Source: Mycolicibacterium austroafricanum (GTDB taxonomy: Bacteria > Actinomycetota > Actinomycetes > Mycobacteriales > Mycobacteriaceae). From it: a DNA stretch of 64,000 nucleotides. Position 1 is the first letter of the stretch; each line of letters opens with the position of its first letter. Positions 25,474 through 34,800 of the stretch are shown here, one piece after another. The notes below the pieces were generated by a model. It had not been told where the DNA came from and made no database searches. It saw only the letters and a program-made list of their open reading frames with translations. Where the stretch lies: NCBI RefSeq assembly GCF_902705885.1, contig NZ_CACSIP010000010.1:1-64000 (forward strand), written 5' to 3'. A program made the translations under genes and the position numbers.

Positions 25474-26925
25474 TCAGCCTGGTACCGCAATGGATTTCGT
25501 CTCGAGGAATTCGGCAAACCCGTCTGCACCGAGCTCACGACCAAGTCCGCTCTGCTTGTAACCACCGAAGGGTGTGTCGGCGGCCAGCCAGACAGCACCG
25601 TTGATACCCACGGTGCCGGTACGCAGTCTCCGTGCGACGGACAGGGCTCGACCAGTGTCCGGGCTGTGCACGGCTGCCGACAGTCCGAACACACTGTTGT
25701 TGGCGATCCGGACTGCGTCCTCGTCGTTGTCGTAGGGGATCACCACAAGAACGGGACCGAAGATCTCTTCCTGGGCGATGACAGCGTCGGGGCTGACGTC
25801 GGCGAAGAGCGTCGGCTCGACGTAGAACCCCACCGGCATGTAACCTGGCCTGCCGCCCCCGACGACCAGCCGAGCTTCCTGCTTGCCTTTGTCGATGAGG
25901 CTCAGGATCCTGTCACGTTGCGTGGCGTTCATCACCGGTCCTACGATCACGTCCGGGTCAGAAGGATCGCCGCAGCGCAGCGACTCGAAAGCGGCTTGGG
26001 TGATGGCCAGACCCTCGTCGTACCTGCTGCGCGGCAACAGAAGTCGGGTGGTCAAAGCACACCCCTGACCTGCATGTGCGCAGACTCCGGCGATCTGTGC
26101 GGCCAACGACGGCAGGTCGGCGTCGTCCAGGATGATGTTCGCGGATTTGCCTCCCAGTTCAAGGCACACCCGGGTGACATTGTCGGCTGCGGCGGCCATG
26201 ATGCGCTTTCCGACACCGGTCGACCCGGTGAAGGTGATCATGTCGACCCTCGGATCCTGCACCAGGACTTCCCCGAGTCGCGGAGCAGCACCCGTCACCA
26301 CGTTGACGACACCGGCCGGTATATCCGTTCGCTCAGCGATGATGCGCCCCAGTGCCGTACCACTCCAGGGCGTGTCGGGGGCCGGTTTGAGGATGGCCGT
26401 GCATCCGGCCGCCAGTGCCGCCGCGAGTTTGAACACATTCAACGGCAGTGGATAGTTCCACGGCGTGATCGCCGCGACGACACCGATGGGCTCCCGAAGG
26501 ACCGTGCGTTGAGATGTCACGCCAGCCAGCGTGGCGCGCGACGACATCTGTACTTCATAGGGATAGCTGGTCGCCAGGTCCGCCCAGTAGGAGACCGCAT
26601 CGAGGATGGTGTCGAGCCAGATCGAATGGGTCAGCGCGACCGGAACGCCGGCTTCCTGCACCAGGATCTGTCGCAAGTTCTCCTGTTCGGCATACAACCC
26701 GTCCCTGAGCTGCCGGAGACAATGGGCGCGGAACTGATGATCCTGTGACCACGTGGTGTTGTCAAAGGTATGCCGCGCTGCCGCGATCGCAGCGTCTGCA
26801 TCCTCCCGACCGGCGTCCGGCGCAACCCCGATGCTCTCTTCGGTCGCGGGATTGACATTCGGGAAGGTTCGCCCGTCGGCTGCCTCACGCAGCACACCGT
26901 TGATCAACAGATGCGCCATGGGCAT
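25474..26925 (-). CDS. NAD(P)-dependent aldehyde dehydrogenase
   Basis: 483 residues. Conserved glutamate in LELGGKSANIILDDAD, nucleophilic cysteine in AHAGQGCALTTRLL, cofactor region ITPWNYPLPLNVFKLAAALAAG and FTGSTGVGKRI. It oxidises an aldehyde to a carboxylate. First of a likely ALDH - CoA ligase - acyl-CoA dehydrogenase operon. No island motif is seen in its upstream 120 bp, which instead contain the terminator of the preceding gene. Confidence 0.94.
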   Translation of the reverse strand: MPMAHLLINGVLREAADGRTFPNVNPATEESIGVAPDAGREDADAAIAAARHTFDNTTWSQDHQFRAHCLRQLRDGLYAEQENLRQILVQEAGVPVALTHSIWLDTILDAVSYWADLATSYPYEVQMSSRATLAGVTSQRTVLREPIGVVAAITPWNYPLPLNVFKLAAALAAGCTAILKPAPDTPWSGTALGRIIAERTDIPAGVVNVVTGAAPRLGEVLVQDPRVDMITFTGSTGVGKRIMAAAADNVTRVCLELGGKSANIILDDADLPSLAAQIAGVCAHAGQGCALTTRLLLPRSRYDEGLAITQAAFESLRCGDPSDPDVIVGPVMNATQRDRILSLIDKGKQEARLVVGGGRPGYMPVGFYVEPTLFADVSPDAVIAQEEIFGPVLVVIPYDNDEDAVRIANNSVFGLSAAVHSPDTGRALSVARRLRTGTVGINGAVWLAADTPFGGYKQSGLGRELGADGFAEFLETKSIAVPG

Positions 26926-26981
26926 CCTCCATCCTCCTTGCGTGCGCGGGTGTTTCGATCCGTACGGCGAGTCCGGTCACG

Positions 26982-27018
26982 CACGGTGATGTCGTCAGCA
27001 ACCGACGACATCACCGTG
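26982..27018. terminator. 15-bp perfect hairpin terminator
   Basis: CACGGTGATGTCGTC (26982-26996), 7-nt loop, GACGACATCACCGTG (27004-27018), 28 bp after the stop of the 27046 gene. There is no T-run, as is usual in mycobacteria. Confidence 0.7.
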
Positions 27019-27045
27019 GGCGGCCACATCAGGACTCGCTCGTGA

Positions 27046-27474
27046 CTATTTCTTGCCGGTGAAATAGGCCTCCACGTCGGGCAGCTCCGAAAGTCCCGCC
27101 AGAAGGCCGCGTGGGTCGAAGTAGTCGGTCCACCTGGCGATCTTGCCGTCGCGCACCTCGAACACCCCGACCACCTGCACTGTCAGGATCTCCTCACCCG
27201 CTTGAGTACGTCCGACGTCGACGCGTTCGGTGAACACCACGCCGTCAGGTCCCTCGGCAAGGTGGAACACCTCCGCGGTAAGTACGTAGTCGCCGAACAC
27301 CTCGCCACTCATCTCGTGTTTGGACACGATGTCCTCGATCCCCACGCAGGGCGGAAAACCCGAGTTTCCCCACACCGCGTCATCGGTCATCGACGCCCGC
27401 AGGTGTGCGGGTACCTTGGACAGCGGCTGTTCCATGCCTTTGAGGAAAGCGCGGACGACGGCCTCATTGCTCAT
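27046..27474 (-). CDS. Limonene-1,2-epoxide-hydrolase/SnoaL-like protein
   Basis: 142 residues from ATG 27474 (GGAG 8 nt upstream). NTF2-like fold with FLKGMEQPLSKVPAHLRASMTDDAVWGNSG and an RVDVGRTQAGEEIL stretch. The pattern fits the limonene-epoxide-hydrolase branch, which opens epoxides with an Asp-Arg-Asp site; I see candidate D and R residues but cannot confirm the triad. In this island, hydration of an epoxide or enol intermediate is possible. Single-gene unit ended by a strong hairpin. Confidence 0.7.
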   Translation of the reverse strand: MSNEAVVRAFLKGMEQPLSKVPAHLRASMTDDAVWGNSGFPPCVGIEDIVSKHEMSGEVFGDYVLTAEVFHLAEGPDGVVFTERVDVGRTQAGEEILTVQVVGVFEVRDGKIARWTDYFDPRGLLAGLSELPDVEAYFTGKK

Positions 27475-27652
27475 GTCATCTACTCCATTATCAGGGTGTT
27501 GGTTGCGGACGGATTCGACCACGCTGGAAGTTGCGACTCTGCGCCTCTACTACTGAGTTGGGGCGAGATACGCAGAGCTGTCTGGCATTTCAACATCAAC
27601 CTGGTCGCCACCAGTTTGTGTCTGCCGGAGTGGCGACGTAAGGGGCGTTAGT

Positions 27653-28096
27653 TCAAATGGTGCGTTGCATCACTGCTTCACCGGATATGGATCCATCGTC
27701 GGGTATCCAGTTCACAAGTGTGACGTCCTCTGACGGCGTCACGAAATGCGCCCGCATTCGAGTACCAACTCTCAGGTCCGGACGTCCTGCAATGTAGCCC
27801 CCGAGGCGGACTCCCGGGGCTGCGTCGAGCTCGACCAGGACGAACGTGTACGGCACCGGGAAAGCGGCGTGCACCTGATGTTCGGCCACGGTCCAGGACA
27901 CCAATCGAGCCCACGGTGCAACCACCTTCCATTCGGTCGCCCACGACCGACACGAATGACAGTACGACCGCGGCAGGTGCAGTACAACACCACAATTGGC
28001 GCAGGCACAGACGGCCACCTCACCTCGTTGTGCGGCGAGCCAGAATCCTGCCGTGTCCGGGTCATTGGTCACCGGCAACGGTGCCATGCTGCTCAC
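27653..28096 (-). CDS. DUF35 / OB-fold zinc-ribbon protein (thiolase-associated)
   Basis: 147 residues. N-terminal zinc ribbon CANCGVVLHLPRSYCHSC (preceded by CAC) and C-terminal OB-fold (LVSWTVAEHQVHAAFPVPY, FVLVELDAAPGVRLGGYI). DUF35 proteins bind SCP-x/Ltp-type thiolases; in steroid side-chain breakdown the ChsH2 DUF35 domain pairs with Ltp2 to form an aldol lyase. Two such thiolases are encoded at 29436 and 30710, so a complex with one of them is likely. It lies 4 bp after the amidohydrolase stop. Confidence 0.9.
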   Translation of the reverse strand: MSSMAPLPVTNDPDTAGFWLAAQRGEVAVCACANCGVVLHLPRSYCHSCRSWATEWKVVAPWARLVSWTVAEHQVHAAFPVPYTFVLVELDAAPGVRLGGYIAGRPDLRVGTRMRAHFVTPSEDVTLVNWIPDDGSISGEAVMQRTI

Positions 28097-28100
28097 GGGA

Positions 28101-29312
28101 TCAGGTGAGCTGTTCGAGCTTGGTGATGTCCATGTTGAACAGTGAGGCGGCGCTCCGCCACAGGATCTTCTCCTTGGTCACGTCGCTGACGCTCTTCAGC
28201 CCCACCTCGATGGAGTGCTCGATCTCGGACTTGTCCAAGCATGTTTGGTGCGGATAGTCGGTCTCGAACATCAGGTTGTCCTCGCCGATGGCATCGATAT
28301 GCCACGACTGGAGATCCTCGTACCAGTAGTTCGCATAGATCTGGCGGCGGAAGTAGTCGCTGGGCAGCATTCCGTCCTTGTGGAACTCCGGGCGCTCGAG
28401 CCACGGTTCGTACTTCTTGAAGTGGAAGTCCAAGGACTCCAGCAGAAACGGAATCCAACCGATCGCACTTTCCACCGAGACGAACCGCAGCTTCGGGTAC
28501 CGCGCCGGTACACCCGACATCAGCAGATCCGCCAGCGTGATACCGCTCTCCAGGAAGAAGGACGTCGTGAGGCGGGCAAGGGTAGCGCGCCACCCCTCTA
28601 CCCTGGTGCGCTCGTCGTTCATATGCGTGCCCAGATCCCCACCACCGACGTGGAAGCTGATGGACAGTCCAGAAGCCTCCGCGGCAGCCCACATCGGATC
28701 CCAGTGCCGGTCAGCCAGCAGGGGTTGCCCGTGCTGGTGCGGCTTACCCGTCGACACGAGTCCCTTGTGGCCGGCAGCGGCGCAACGTTCGATCTCGGCG
28801 ACTGCGGCGTTCACGTCCCAGTAGGGAATCAGCGCCAGGGGAAGAAGGCGATCCGGGGCAACGGAGCTCCAGTCCAGCAGGAAGTCGTTATATGCCTGCA
28901 ACGCGGCTGTTTGGAAATCGAGGGCGTCCGGACCGGCCGCGGCGAAGATGTTCGGCCCGACGAACCCGAGGTTGGGGAACAATGCGGCCGCCTGAATTCC
29001 GTAGTCGTCCATGACCTGCAACCGCGCCTTGGCATCGAATGCCGAAGGGTGCATAGAGGAGAACCGATCGGCGTAATCGGGGAACCTCGGCGACCGCATC
29101 GGCTTGCCATCCTCACCCGGCACCATGATGCAGGTGCCCACGGTGAACACGGGCTGATCGTTCATGCACCAGAACTCGCCCTTGCGCTCTTCGATCCACT
29201 TGACCTGTGGCACAAGGTTGCCCCAGCGCTTCTTGGACATCCTGCTGGTCCAGAGATCGGGTGGCTCGGTAATGTGGGTGTCAGTATCGATAATCAACGT
29301 CGAAGCAGCCAT
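28101..29312 (-). CDS. Amidohydrolase-fold (PF04909) hydrolase/decarboxylase
   Basis: 403 residues starting with IIDTDTHITEPPDLW (D-x-D-x-H metal motif), later GLSISFHVGGGDLG and MFETDYPHQTC metal/catalytic segments. It resembles widespread mycobacterial PF04909 proteins located in catabolic clusters. Paralogous but clearly distinct from 21175-22392. Encoded upstream of the DUF35 gene; the island motif is 89 bp before the ATG. Confidence 0.88.
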   Translation of the reverse strand: MAASTLIIDTDTHITEPPDLWTSRMSKKRWGNLVPQVKWIEERKGEFWCMNDQPVFTVGTCIMVPGEDGKPMRSPRFPDYADRFSSMHPSAFDAKARLQVMDDYGIQAAALFPNLGFVGPNIFAAAGPDALDFQTAALQAYNDFLLDWSSVAPDRLLPLALIPYWDVNAAVAEIERCAAAGHKGLVSTGKPHQHGQPLLADRHWDPMWAAAEASGLSISFHVGGGDLGTHMNDERTRVEGWRATLARLTTSFFLESGITLADLLMSGVPARYPKLRFVSVESAIGWIPFLLESLDFHFKKYEPWLERPEFHKDGMLPSDYFRRQIYANYWYEDLQSWHIDAIGEDNLMFETDYPHQTCLDKSEIEHSIEVGLKSVSDVTKEKILWRSAASLFNMDITKLEQLT

Positions 29313-29400
29313 ATTTCCTCCAGTTGAACCGTGTAGTCGGCGAGATGTGGTCGATACTCGAAGGATTCCCTGTGAGGGCTCATCCCGGCAATGGGTTCGT

Positions 29401-29413
29401 CTTCAGATGGTGA
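29401..29413 (-). promoter_or_regulatory. Island motif site 6 (amidohydrolase-DUF35 operon)
   Basis: Plus strand CTTCAGATGGTGA; minus strand TCACCATCTGAAG, 89 bp upstream of the ATG. Confidence 0.5.
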
Positions 29414-29435
29414 GCTTCTCGGCCGGAGTGCGCGA

Positions 29436-30659
29436 TCACGTGCCGACGACAAAGGCCGCCACGGTGGTCGCGGATCCACCGATGTTGAGCAGCCCTGCTT
29501 TTCGGGCGTTGGGTACCTGATACTCCCCGGCCGTTCCCGTGACCTGCCGGGCACCGTCGAGCAACATTCGTACTCCGGTGGCGCCGACTGGATGGCCGAG
29601 TCCGAGCAGACCGCCGCTGGGGTTGATCGGCAGACCTCCGTCATGATCGACGACGCCGTCCTCGATGGCCTGCCACGACTTGCCCGGAGGCGTGATGCCG
29701 AAGTGGTCGATCGCGGCGTACTCCGACACCGAGAAGCAGTCATGGGTCTCCACCAGGTCCAGCTCTGTCGGGCCGCTGCAGCCGGCTCGGTCGTAGGCGT
29801 CCAGGATCGCCCGACGAAGGTGTGGGAACACGTACTCGTCCTCCGCGCTCGCGGCGAACTTGTCTTCCAGAAGCATGGTCCCCGTGCGGTGCCCCCACCC
29901 CAGGATGCGTGGCACGCTGTCCAGCGAAACCTTGTGATGCCGTGCCCAACTCGCGGCGTAACGTCGTGACGCAAGGATCACCGCCGCCGAACCGTCGGTG
30001 ATGCGACTGCAGTCCTGACGACGTAACCACCCGGCCACAACCGGGTTCTGGATATCGTCTTCATAGAATGACTCACTGGTCAGCTGCCAGTCCCTGGTCT
30101 GAGCGCGCGGATTCCGACGCGCATTGGAGATGTTGATCTCAGCAATGCGGCCCAGGTGCCGGTGGTCGATGCCGTAACGGCGCTCATACTCATCCGCGAT
30201 ACGGCCAAACATGACCGGCCATGGGTACGGCTCGTCGATTACCTCACGGCCCGCCCACGCTGCACAGCCCAGCCTGCGTCCGGCCTCCTGTCCACCGATG
30301 TTGCGAAGCACTTCCACGCCGACAACCAAAGCGGCGTCGTATCGTCCGCTCTCGATATCGGCCATCGCGGCCAAGGCGGCCATGCTGCCCGATGCGCAGG
30401 CGGCTTCGTGACGCGACGCGGGCTTGCCGGCAAGGCGCGGGTCGACCGCGGCGACGAGGCCGCCGAGTTGGCCCTGCCCATTGAAGATCTCTCCGGCGAA
30501 GTTGCCGACGTGAATCACATCGACGTTGTCCGCCTCCATCCGGGCGTCGTCGAGCGCTCCGACCACTGCGGATTCGATGAGCGGGAAGATGTCGCCCGCG
30601 GGCGCCTTCTCTGCAAAATCGGATTGCCAGCCGCCCAGTATGTAGGTCGCCTCCGTCAT
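29436..30659 (-). CDS. SCP-x/lipid-transfer-type thiolase with intact nucleophile
   Basis: 407 residues from ATG 30659 (GAGGAG upstream). The nucleophilic cysteine C88 lies in EAACASGSMAAL; the conserved histidines are in ETHDCFSVSEY and LGLGHPVGATG. The last thiolase cysteine position is LNIGGSATT (no Cys), as in SCP-x-type thiolases. It probably cleaves a 3-oxoacyl-CoA, perhaps branched or cyclic. It follows the cysteine-less homologue by 50 bp in the same operon. Confidence 0.9.
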   Translation of the reverse strand: MTEATYILGGWQSDFAEKAPAGDIFPLIESAVVGALDDARMEADNVDVIHVGNFAGEIFNGQGQLGGLVAAVDPRLAGKPASRHEAACASGSMAALAAMADIESGRYDAALVVGVEVLRNIGGQEAGRRLGCAAWAGREVIDEPYPWPVMFGRIADEYERRYGIDHRHLGRIAEINISNARRNPRAQTRDWQLTSESFYEDDIQNPVVAGWLRRQDCSRITDGSAAVILASRRYAASWARHHKVSLDSVPRILGWGHRTGTMLLEDKFAASAEDEYVFPHLRRAILDAYDRAGCSGPTELDLVETHDCFSVSEYAAIDHFGITPPGKSWQAIEDGVVDHDGGLPINPSGGLLGLGHPVGATGVRMLLDGARQVTGTAGEYQVPNARKAGLLNIGGSATTVAAFVVGT

Positions 30660-30709
30660 GGTGTTCTCCTCAGCGGGTGATCCGAAATTGTTGGGGTAGC
30701 ACCGTGCTG

Positions 30710-31921
30710 TCACTCACGGCGAAGGATGAGGGCACTGCTTCCGGGGCCCGGCATGCCGGAGGTGACCAGGCAGGTCTGCGCACCGGCGACTGTCGCCGTC
30801 GATTCTCCGCGCAGCTGGCGTACGCCCTCGACAATGTGACTGAGCCCGTGGATATACCCGTCCGCCAGGTTGCCTCCCGAGGTGTTGATCGGTAGCGACC
30901 CGTCGAGATCCAGGGCGCCGCTGGCCGCAAAGGGCCCGCCTTCGCCGCGCTTACAGAATCCGTAGTCTTCGAGCTGCATCAGAACGGTGATGGTGAAGCA
31001 GTCATAGATCTGCGCTACATCGATATCCTCCGGCCCCAGCCCCGCGAGGCGGTAAAGCCGTCGGGCCAGTGCGCTACTGCTGTTAGTGAGCGGTCCCGTC
31101 AGCAGGTTGCCCCACAGTCCGCCTTGGCGAGGAACGGCTTCGTCGCCCTGAGCCACAGCACGGATCAGGATGGCTGGCTTGTCGGTGTCGTGAGCTCGCT
31201 CGACTGACGACACGACCACTGCCGCCGCCCCATCTGTTTCCAGGCAGAAGTCATAACGCCGCAACGGATCTGCAATCATTCGGGAGTCGAGATACTTCTC
31301 CATCGTCAGCGGATTGCCGTACCGCTGCGCTGTCGGATTCTCGTTGGCTCGGCTGTGGCAGGTCACGGCGATATGCCCGAGTTGCTCACTTGTGGTGTGG
31401 TAATCGGCCATATGCTTGCGCGCGAAAAGCGCATATGCCATGCCCGGAGATTGCAGGCCGTAGGGCGAGAGGAACTCGAGGTAGCTGCCGGCGCCGCCGA
31501 CCGTCCGCCCGCTGGTCCAGTCTCGCCCGAATCTCCGGCCGGATCTGCCGTTGAGTGCCCGAAAGACCAGGATGTTCTTAGCCTGGCCTGACAGGACTGC
31601 GCTGACTGCCAGGCCGACCATGCCGCACGGCGCAGCCCCCGCCCAGCTTCCCGCCGCCCAGAAGTTGACGTTCGACAACCCCAGCGTCGCAGCGAGATCG
31701 GCGTGCAGCACCTCGTCCATCTCGCATCGCACGATGCCGTCGACCTCGGCCGGCTGCAGGCCTGCATCGGTGATTGCCTGACTGGCGGCCTGTGCGGCGA
31801 GGGTCAGCGTCGAACGTCCGGAGTTGAAGCTGAAATCGGTAGTCCCGACGCCGATGATGGCGCAACGATCTCGGTTCATCTCTCGTGAGGAGGTCAGTAC
31901 CGTGACTTGATTCGCGGTCAT
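30710..31921 (-). CDS. Ltp2-like thiolase homologue lacking the catalytic cysteine
   Basis: 403 residues if started at ATG 31921 (ATGA overlap with the ligase stop); an internal ATG at 31879 (MNRDRCAIIGVG) is the other choice. The position of the thiolase nucleophile reads AAGSWAGAAPCG rather than a CASG-type motif. DCFTITVLMQLEDYGF and SGGNLADGYIHGLSHIVEG follow. Ltp2-type proteins of this kind act as retro-aldolases with a DUF35 partner in sterol side-chain degradation. With the DUF35 gene 2.6 kb away, an aldol-lyase role is inferred. Confidence 0.87.
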   Translation of the reverse strand: MTANQVTVLTSSREMNRDRCAIIGVGTTDFSFNSGRSTLTLAAQAASQAITDAGLQPAEVDGIVRCEMDEVLHADLAATLGLSNVNFWAAGSWAGAAPCGMVGLAVSAVLSGQAKNILVFRALNGRSGRRFGRDWTSGRTVGGAGSYLEFLSPYGLQSPGMAYALFARKHMADYHTTSEQLGHIAVTCHSRANENPTAQRYGNPLTMEKYLDSRMIADPLRRYDFCLETDGAAAVVVSSVERAHDTDKPAILIRAVAQGDEAVPRQGGLWGNLLTGPLTNSSSALARRLYRLAGLGPEDIDVAQIYDCFTITVLMQLEDYGFCKRGEGGPFAASGALDLDGSLPINTSGGNLADGYIHGLSHIVEGVRQLRGESTATVAGAQTCLVTSGMPGPGSSALILRRE

Positions 31922-33531
31922 CGACGTTCCCATGACACGGCGCTCTGTTCGCGGTCCCAGGTGGCCGGCGTACAGCCTTGCTCGCGGAGCAGGTACTTGT
32001 GGATCCGCCCCAGCGGGCTCACCGGTAGCTCCGTCCGGAACTCGATGTAGCGCGGCAAGGCGAAATAGGGCATTCGGTCCTTCGACCATTCGAACAGCTC
32101 GGTCGGTGCCAGCGCGGATTGCGGGTGCAGCACCGCCGTGACCTTCACATCGTCCTCGGTGACTTCGGACGCGACCGCATGTACCGCGACCTGGGCGATA
32201 TCCGGGTGCCCCATATACGTGTTCTCCAGCTCCTGGCTGGAGATGTTCTCACCACGGCGCCTCATATAGTCGTTCTTGCGATCGGCGAAATAGAAATGCC
32301 CCGCGGCATCGACTCTGCCGAGGTCTCCGGTGTGGAACCACAGGTTCCGCGTCGCCTCCACTGTTGCTTCCGGTCGACGCCAATAGCCCTGGAACATCAC
32401 GTTGTTCCGGCGCGGCCGACAGATGACCTCGCCCACATCGCCGACGGGAACATCGTTGTCCTGGTCATCGACGATCCGAACTTCGAGATCGTCGGAGTTG
32501 AACTTGCCGGCAGATTCCGCTGGTGCCGATTCCTCGGGTGCTTGCAGGGTGATCGGAAAAACTTCCGTCATCCCGTACCCCTTGGCTCCGGGTGTCTTCA
32601 CACCGAATCGTTGGCGCCACACCTGTTGTAGCGGCTCAGGGAATGGCACGGCGTGCACCATCCTGATCTGTCCGTAACAACGCTTCATCTCGGGCGTATC
32701 GGGGCCCTGGGCGACAATCGCCGGAAGTCCGCCGATGAGGTTGACGACGCGCGCTCCGGTTCGCTCGATCTCCGGCCAGAAACCGGATGCCGAGAAGCGC
32801 TGTGCGAGCGCAGCGGTGCCCCCGAGCATCATGGTTCCGATCAACGTCATGGACAGCACGTTGAGATGGAACATCGGCAATGGACTCCAGTTGAGTTCGT
32901 CTGGCTGCCGTTGCGTCTGCACGAGTCCGCACCGGGCGATGTTCATCGCGTAACCATGGCTGATCATGCAGCCCTTGGACGGACCCGTCGTGCCGCCCGT
33001 GTACGTCAGGCACATCAGGTCATCCGCTTCGGCGGCGACCGGAGCGGGTGCCGTCCTGTTCCGGTAGTCGTCGAGCTGCTCGATCCGGATCCGGCTCGGG
33101 CCATCGAATCGTTCTGTCCCCCTGTGCAGGACGATTTCGACATGAGACAGTCGGTCATCGATCGCTACCAGCCGTTCCACCAAATCGGGTTCGGCTATCA
33201 CCACGGCCGCCCCGGTATCGGTGACAACGTGACGAAGGAACTCGCCGCGCAGGGCTGTGTTGGTGCCCACCCATACCGCACCGAGCATATTGGCGCCAAT
33301 CCACGACGCGACCGCATCGATGTGGGTGTCCTGCAAGCTGACCACTGTCTGCCCCTTGCGCACACCGAGGGCGTTCAAAGCTCCCGCAAGGTCCCGCGCA
33401 CGCTCCCAGACATCTGCATAGGTGTGCACCTCCCCGGCAAAATCCAGGAACGTGGCGTCCGGATGCTTCTCGACACAGCTGGCAAGCAGCTCCACGACGC
33501 CGCACTCAGTCCCGGCCATCTTGTCCCACAT
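31918..33531 (-). CDS. Acyl-CoA synthetase (AMP-dependent ligase)
   Basis: 537 residues from ATG 33531; the frame to 33576 is rejected because the family begins at MWDKMAG. Motifs: LTYTGGTTGPSKGCMISHG, GYGMTEVFPI, LWFHTGDLGRVDAAGHFYFADR, and catalytic lysine in SPLGRIHKYLLRE. It forms acyl-CoA from a carboxylate; the type resembles CaiC/steroid-acid ligases rather than long-chain fatty-acid ligases, but this is a weak judgement. First gene of the ligase - Ltp2-like - thiolase operon, with island motif 108 bp upstream. Confidence 0.92.
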   Translation of the reverse strand: MWDKMAGTECGVVELLASCVEKHPDATFLDFAGEVHTYADVWERARDLAGALNALGVRKGQTVVSLQDTHIDAVASWIGANMLGAVWVGTNTALRGEFLRHVVTDTGAAVVIAEPDLVERLVAIDDRLSHVEIVLHRGTERFDGPSRIRIEQLDDYRNRTAPAPVAAEADDLMCLTYTGGTTGPSKGCMISHGYAMNIARCGLVQTQRQPDELNWSPLPMFHLNVLSMTLIGTMMLGGTAALAQRFSASGFWPEIERTGARVVNLIGGLPAIVAQGPDTPEMKRCYGQIRMVHAVPFPEPLQQVWRQRFGVKTPGAKGYGMTEVFPITLQAPEESAPAESAGKFNSDDLEVRIVDDQDNDVPVGDVGEVICRPRRNNVMFQGYWRRPEATVEATRNLWFHTGDLGRVDAAGHFYFADRKNDYMRRRGENISSQELENTYMGHPDIAQVAVHAVASEVTEDDVKVTAVLHPQSALAPTELFEWSKDRMPYFALPRYIEFRTELPVSPLGRIHKYLLREQGCTPATWDREQSAVSWERR

Positions 33532-33637
33532 CGGTCTGTGCTTCCACCCTCTACTCGTTGTCCCGTTCCGGCGCAACCGTTACCACCGCCGCTCTGTATC
33601 AAGTGAATACAGCGCCCACGGCAACAACAAGCGAGTG

Positions 33638-33651
33638 CATTTCAGATAGCC
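33638..33651 (-). promoter_or_regulatory. Island motif site 7 (ligase-thiolase operon)
   Basis: Plus strand CATTTCAGATAGCC; minus strand GGCTATCTGAAATG, 108 bp before the ligase ATG. Confidence 0.55.
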
Positions 33652-33714
33652 ACCGGCCGATGTGCACGCTGATGCGGAGGGGTCTGATCGATTCGGTGAG
33701 ACGCCGCGCGACCG

Positions 33715-34500
33715 CTACTTCCGTGAGCCGGTGTCTGCCGCGCTGGCCGACGCGATACCGATGGCGTCCGATATCCGTGCCGCTGTCTGGGAGACGGTAG
33801 CTTCCGTCTGCTCCCTGACTCGTGGAGTTCGGCTCGACGGGAAGGCTGCCCCCAACGCCATCAGCCTTTCTCCCCCGATTAAAGACACTGCGACACAAGA
33901 TATCCCGTATGCGAACTCTTGGTCGCTGCGCGCGACCTCATTATCAGCCATCTCATGTTCTAGCCTCGCGGCTGTCGTGACCGTGTGGGTGGTGCGGGCT
34001 TCGAACGGGTGCTTCGCCACGTAGGCGGCTCGTTGCGGCGTCGACATCCGGCGCAGGATGTCCTTGCCGACGGCAGTGGCATGTCCGGGGATCGTCATGC
34101 CTCGCCAACATTCGAATCTCGGTGTGGAGGCGTGCGTGACGAACTGGGTCACCACGATGTCGCCGTCGCATAGTTCACCGATGCTGACAGTGACGCGTGC
34201 CTCGGCGGCGAGGGCGGCGATGCCCTCTCGGATCAATCGCAGACTCCTTGCCCGGAACTCCAGTTGATTGACGGAAGCCATCTGATAGCCCAGCGAGTAG
34301 CGCCCGTCGGCCAGTCGGCGCAGGTAGCCCTCATGGACCAGAGTGCGGACGAGGTGGTACGTCGTTGGCAGCACGATGCCGGTTCGGTTGCTCAGTTCAC
34401 GTGCGGTCAACGGTCCCCACCGGGTGACCGCCTCCACCAGCCTCATCCCCCGCTGAAGACTCTGAATCAGGGTCGGCGATGCGACCGACTCGGTGTGCAT
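33715..34500 (-). CDS. IclR-family transcriptional regulator (full length)
   Basis: 261 residues. Winged HTH at about 11-70 (LIQSLQRGMRLVEAVTRWGPLTARELSNRTGI) and the GAF-like effector domain to about 250 (GMTIPGHATAVGKDILRRM, SDQEFAYGISCVAVSL). IclR regulators often control aromatic or acid catabolic genes in response to an intermediate. Located centrally in the island and 4 bp downstream of a second, HTH-only IclR gene. It is a prime candidate for binding the shared island motif. Confidence 0.93.
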   Translation of the reverse strand: MHTESVASPTLIQSLQRGMRLVEAVTRWGPLTARELSNRTGIVLPTTYHLVRTLVHEGYLRRLADGRYSLGYQMASVNQLEFRARSLRLIREGIAALAAEARVTVSIGELCDGDIVVTQFVTHASTPRFECWRGMTIPGHATAVGKDILRRMSTPQRAAYVAKHPFEARTTHTVTTAARLEHEMADNEVARSDQEFAYGISCVAVSLIGGERLMALGAAFPSSRTPRVREQTEATVSQTAARISDAIGIASASAADTGSRK

Positions 34501-34504
34501 GCCG

Positions 34505-34780
34505 CTAGTTCAACCCGGCGAGACATTGCAGCTCCCGCGTGTCGGGCGCGAGAGCGGCCGCTGCGCGGCAACTCTTACCGAGAACGTATGAACCGTCATC
34601 CAGTCGTACGAGGTAGTCGTCGTGGACGAGGGTGCGCAGCAGGTGATAGGCGGTGGGCAGCGGCAACTTCACCGCCCGGGCGACGAGCTTGGCATGGATG
34701 GGGCCCTCCGCAGCGACAACATTGATGATCTGCAGGCCGCGCTGCAACGACCTGACCAGCGTCTTCTCAGGGGAAGCCAT
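34505..34780 (-). CDS. Truncated IclR-type protein, HTH domain only
   Basis: 91 residues. The HTH (TLVRSLQRGLQIINVVAAEGPIHAKLVARAVKLPLPTAYHLLRTLV) is intact and similar to the next gene, but the protein stops right after the wing (LGKSCRAAAAL) and lacks the roughly 170-residue effector domain. The two are separated by 4 bp and likely co-transcribed. It could be a natural dominant modulator that competes for DNA or dimerises with its neighbour, or a decaying duplicate. A GTN-rich palindrome array at 34801-34850 precedes it. Confidence 0.85.
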   Translation of the reverse strand: MASPEKTLVRSLQRGLQIINVVAAEGPIHAKLVARAVKLPLPTAYHLLRTLVHDDYLVRLDDGSYVLGKSCRAAAALAPDTRELQCLAGLN

Positions 34781-34800
34781 CGGTGAAACTCCTACTGGGC

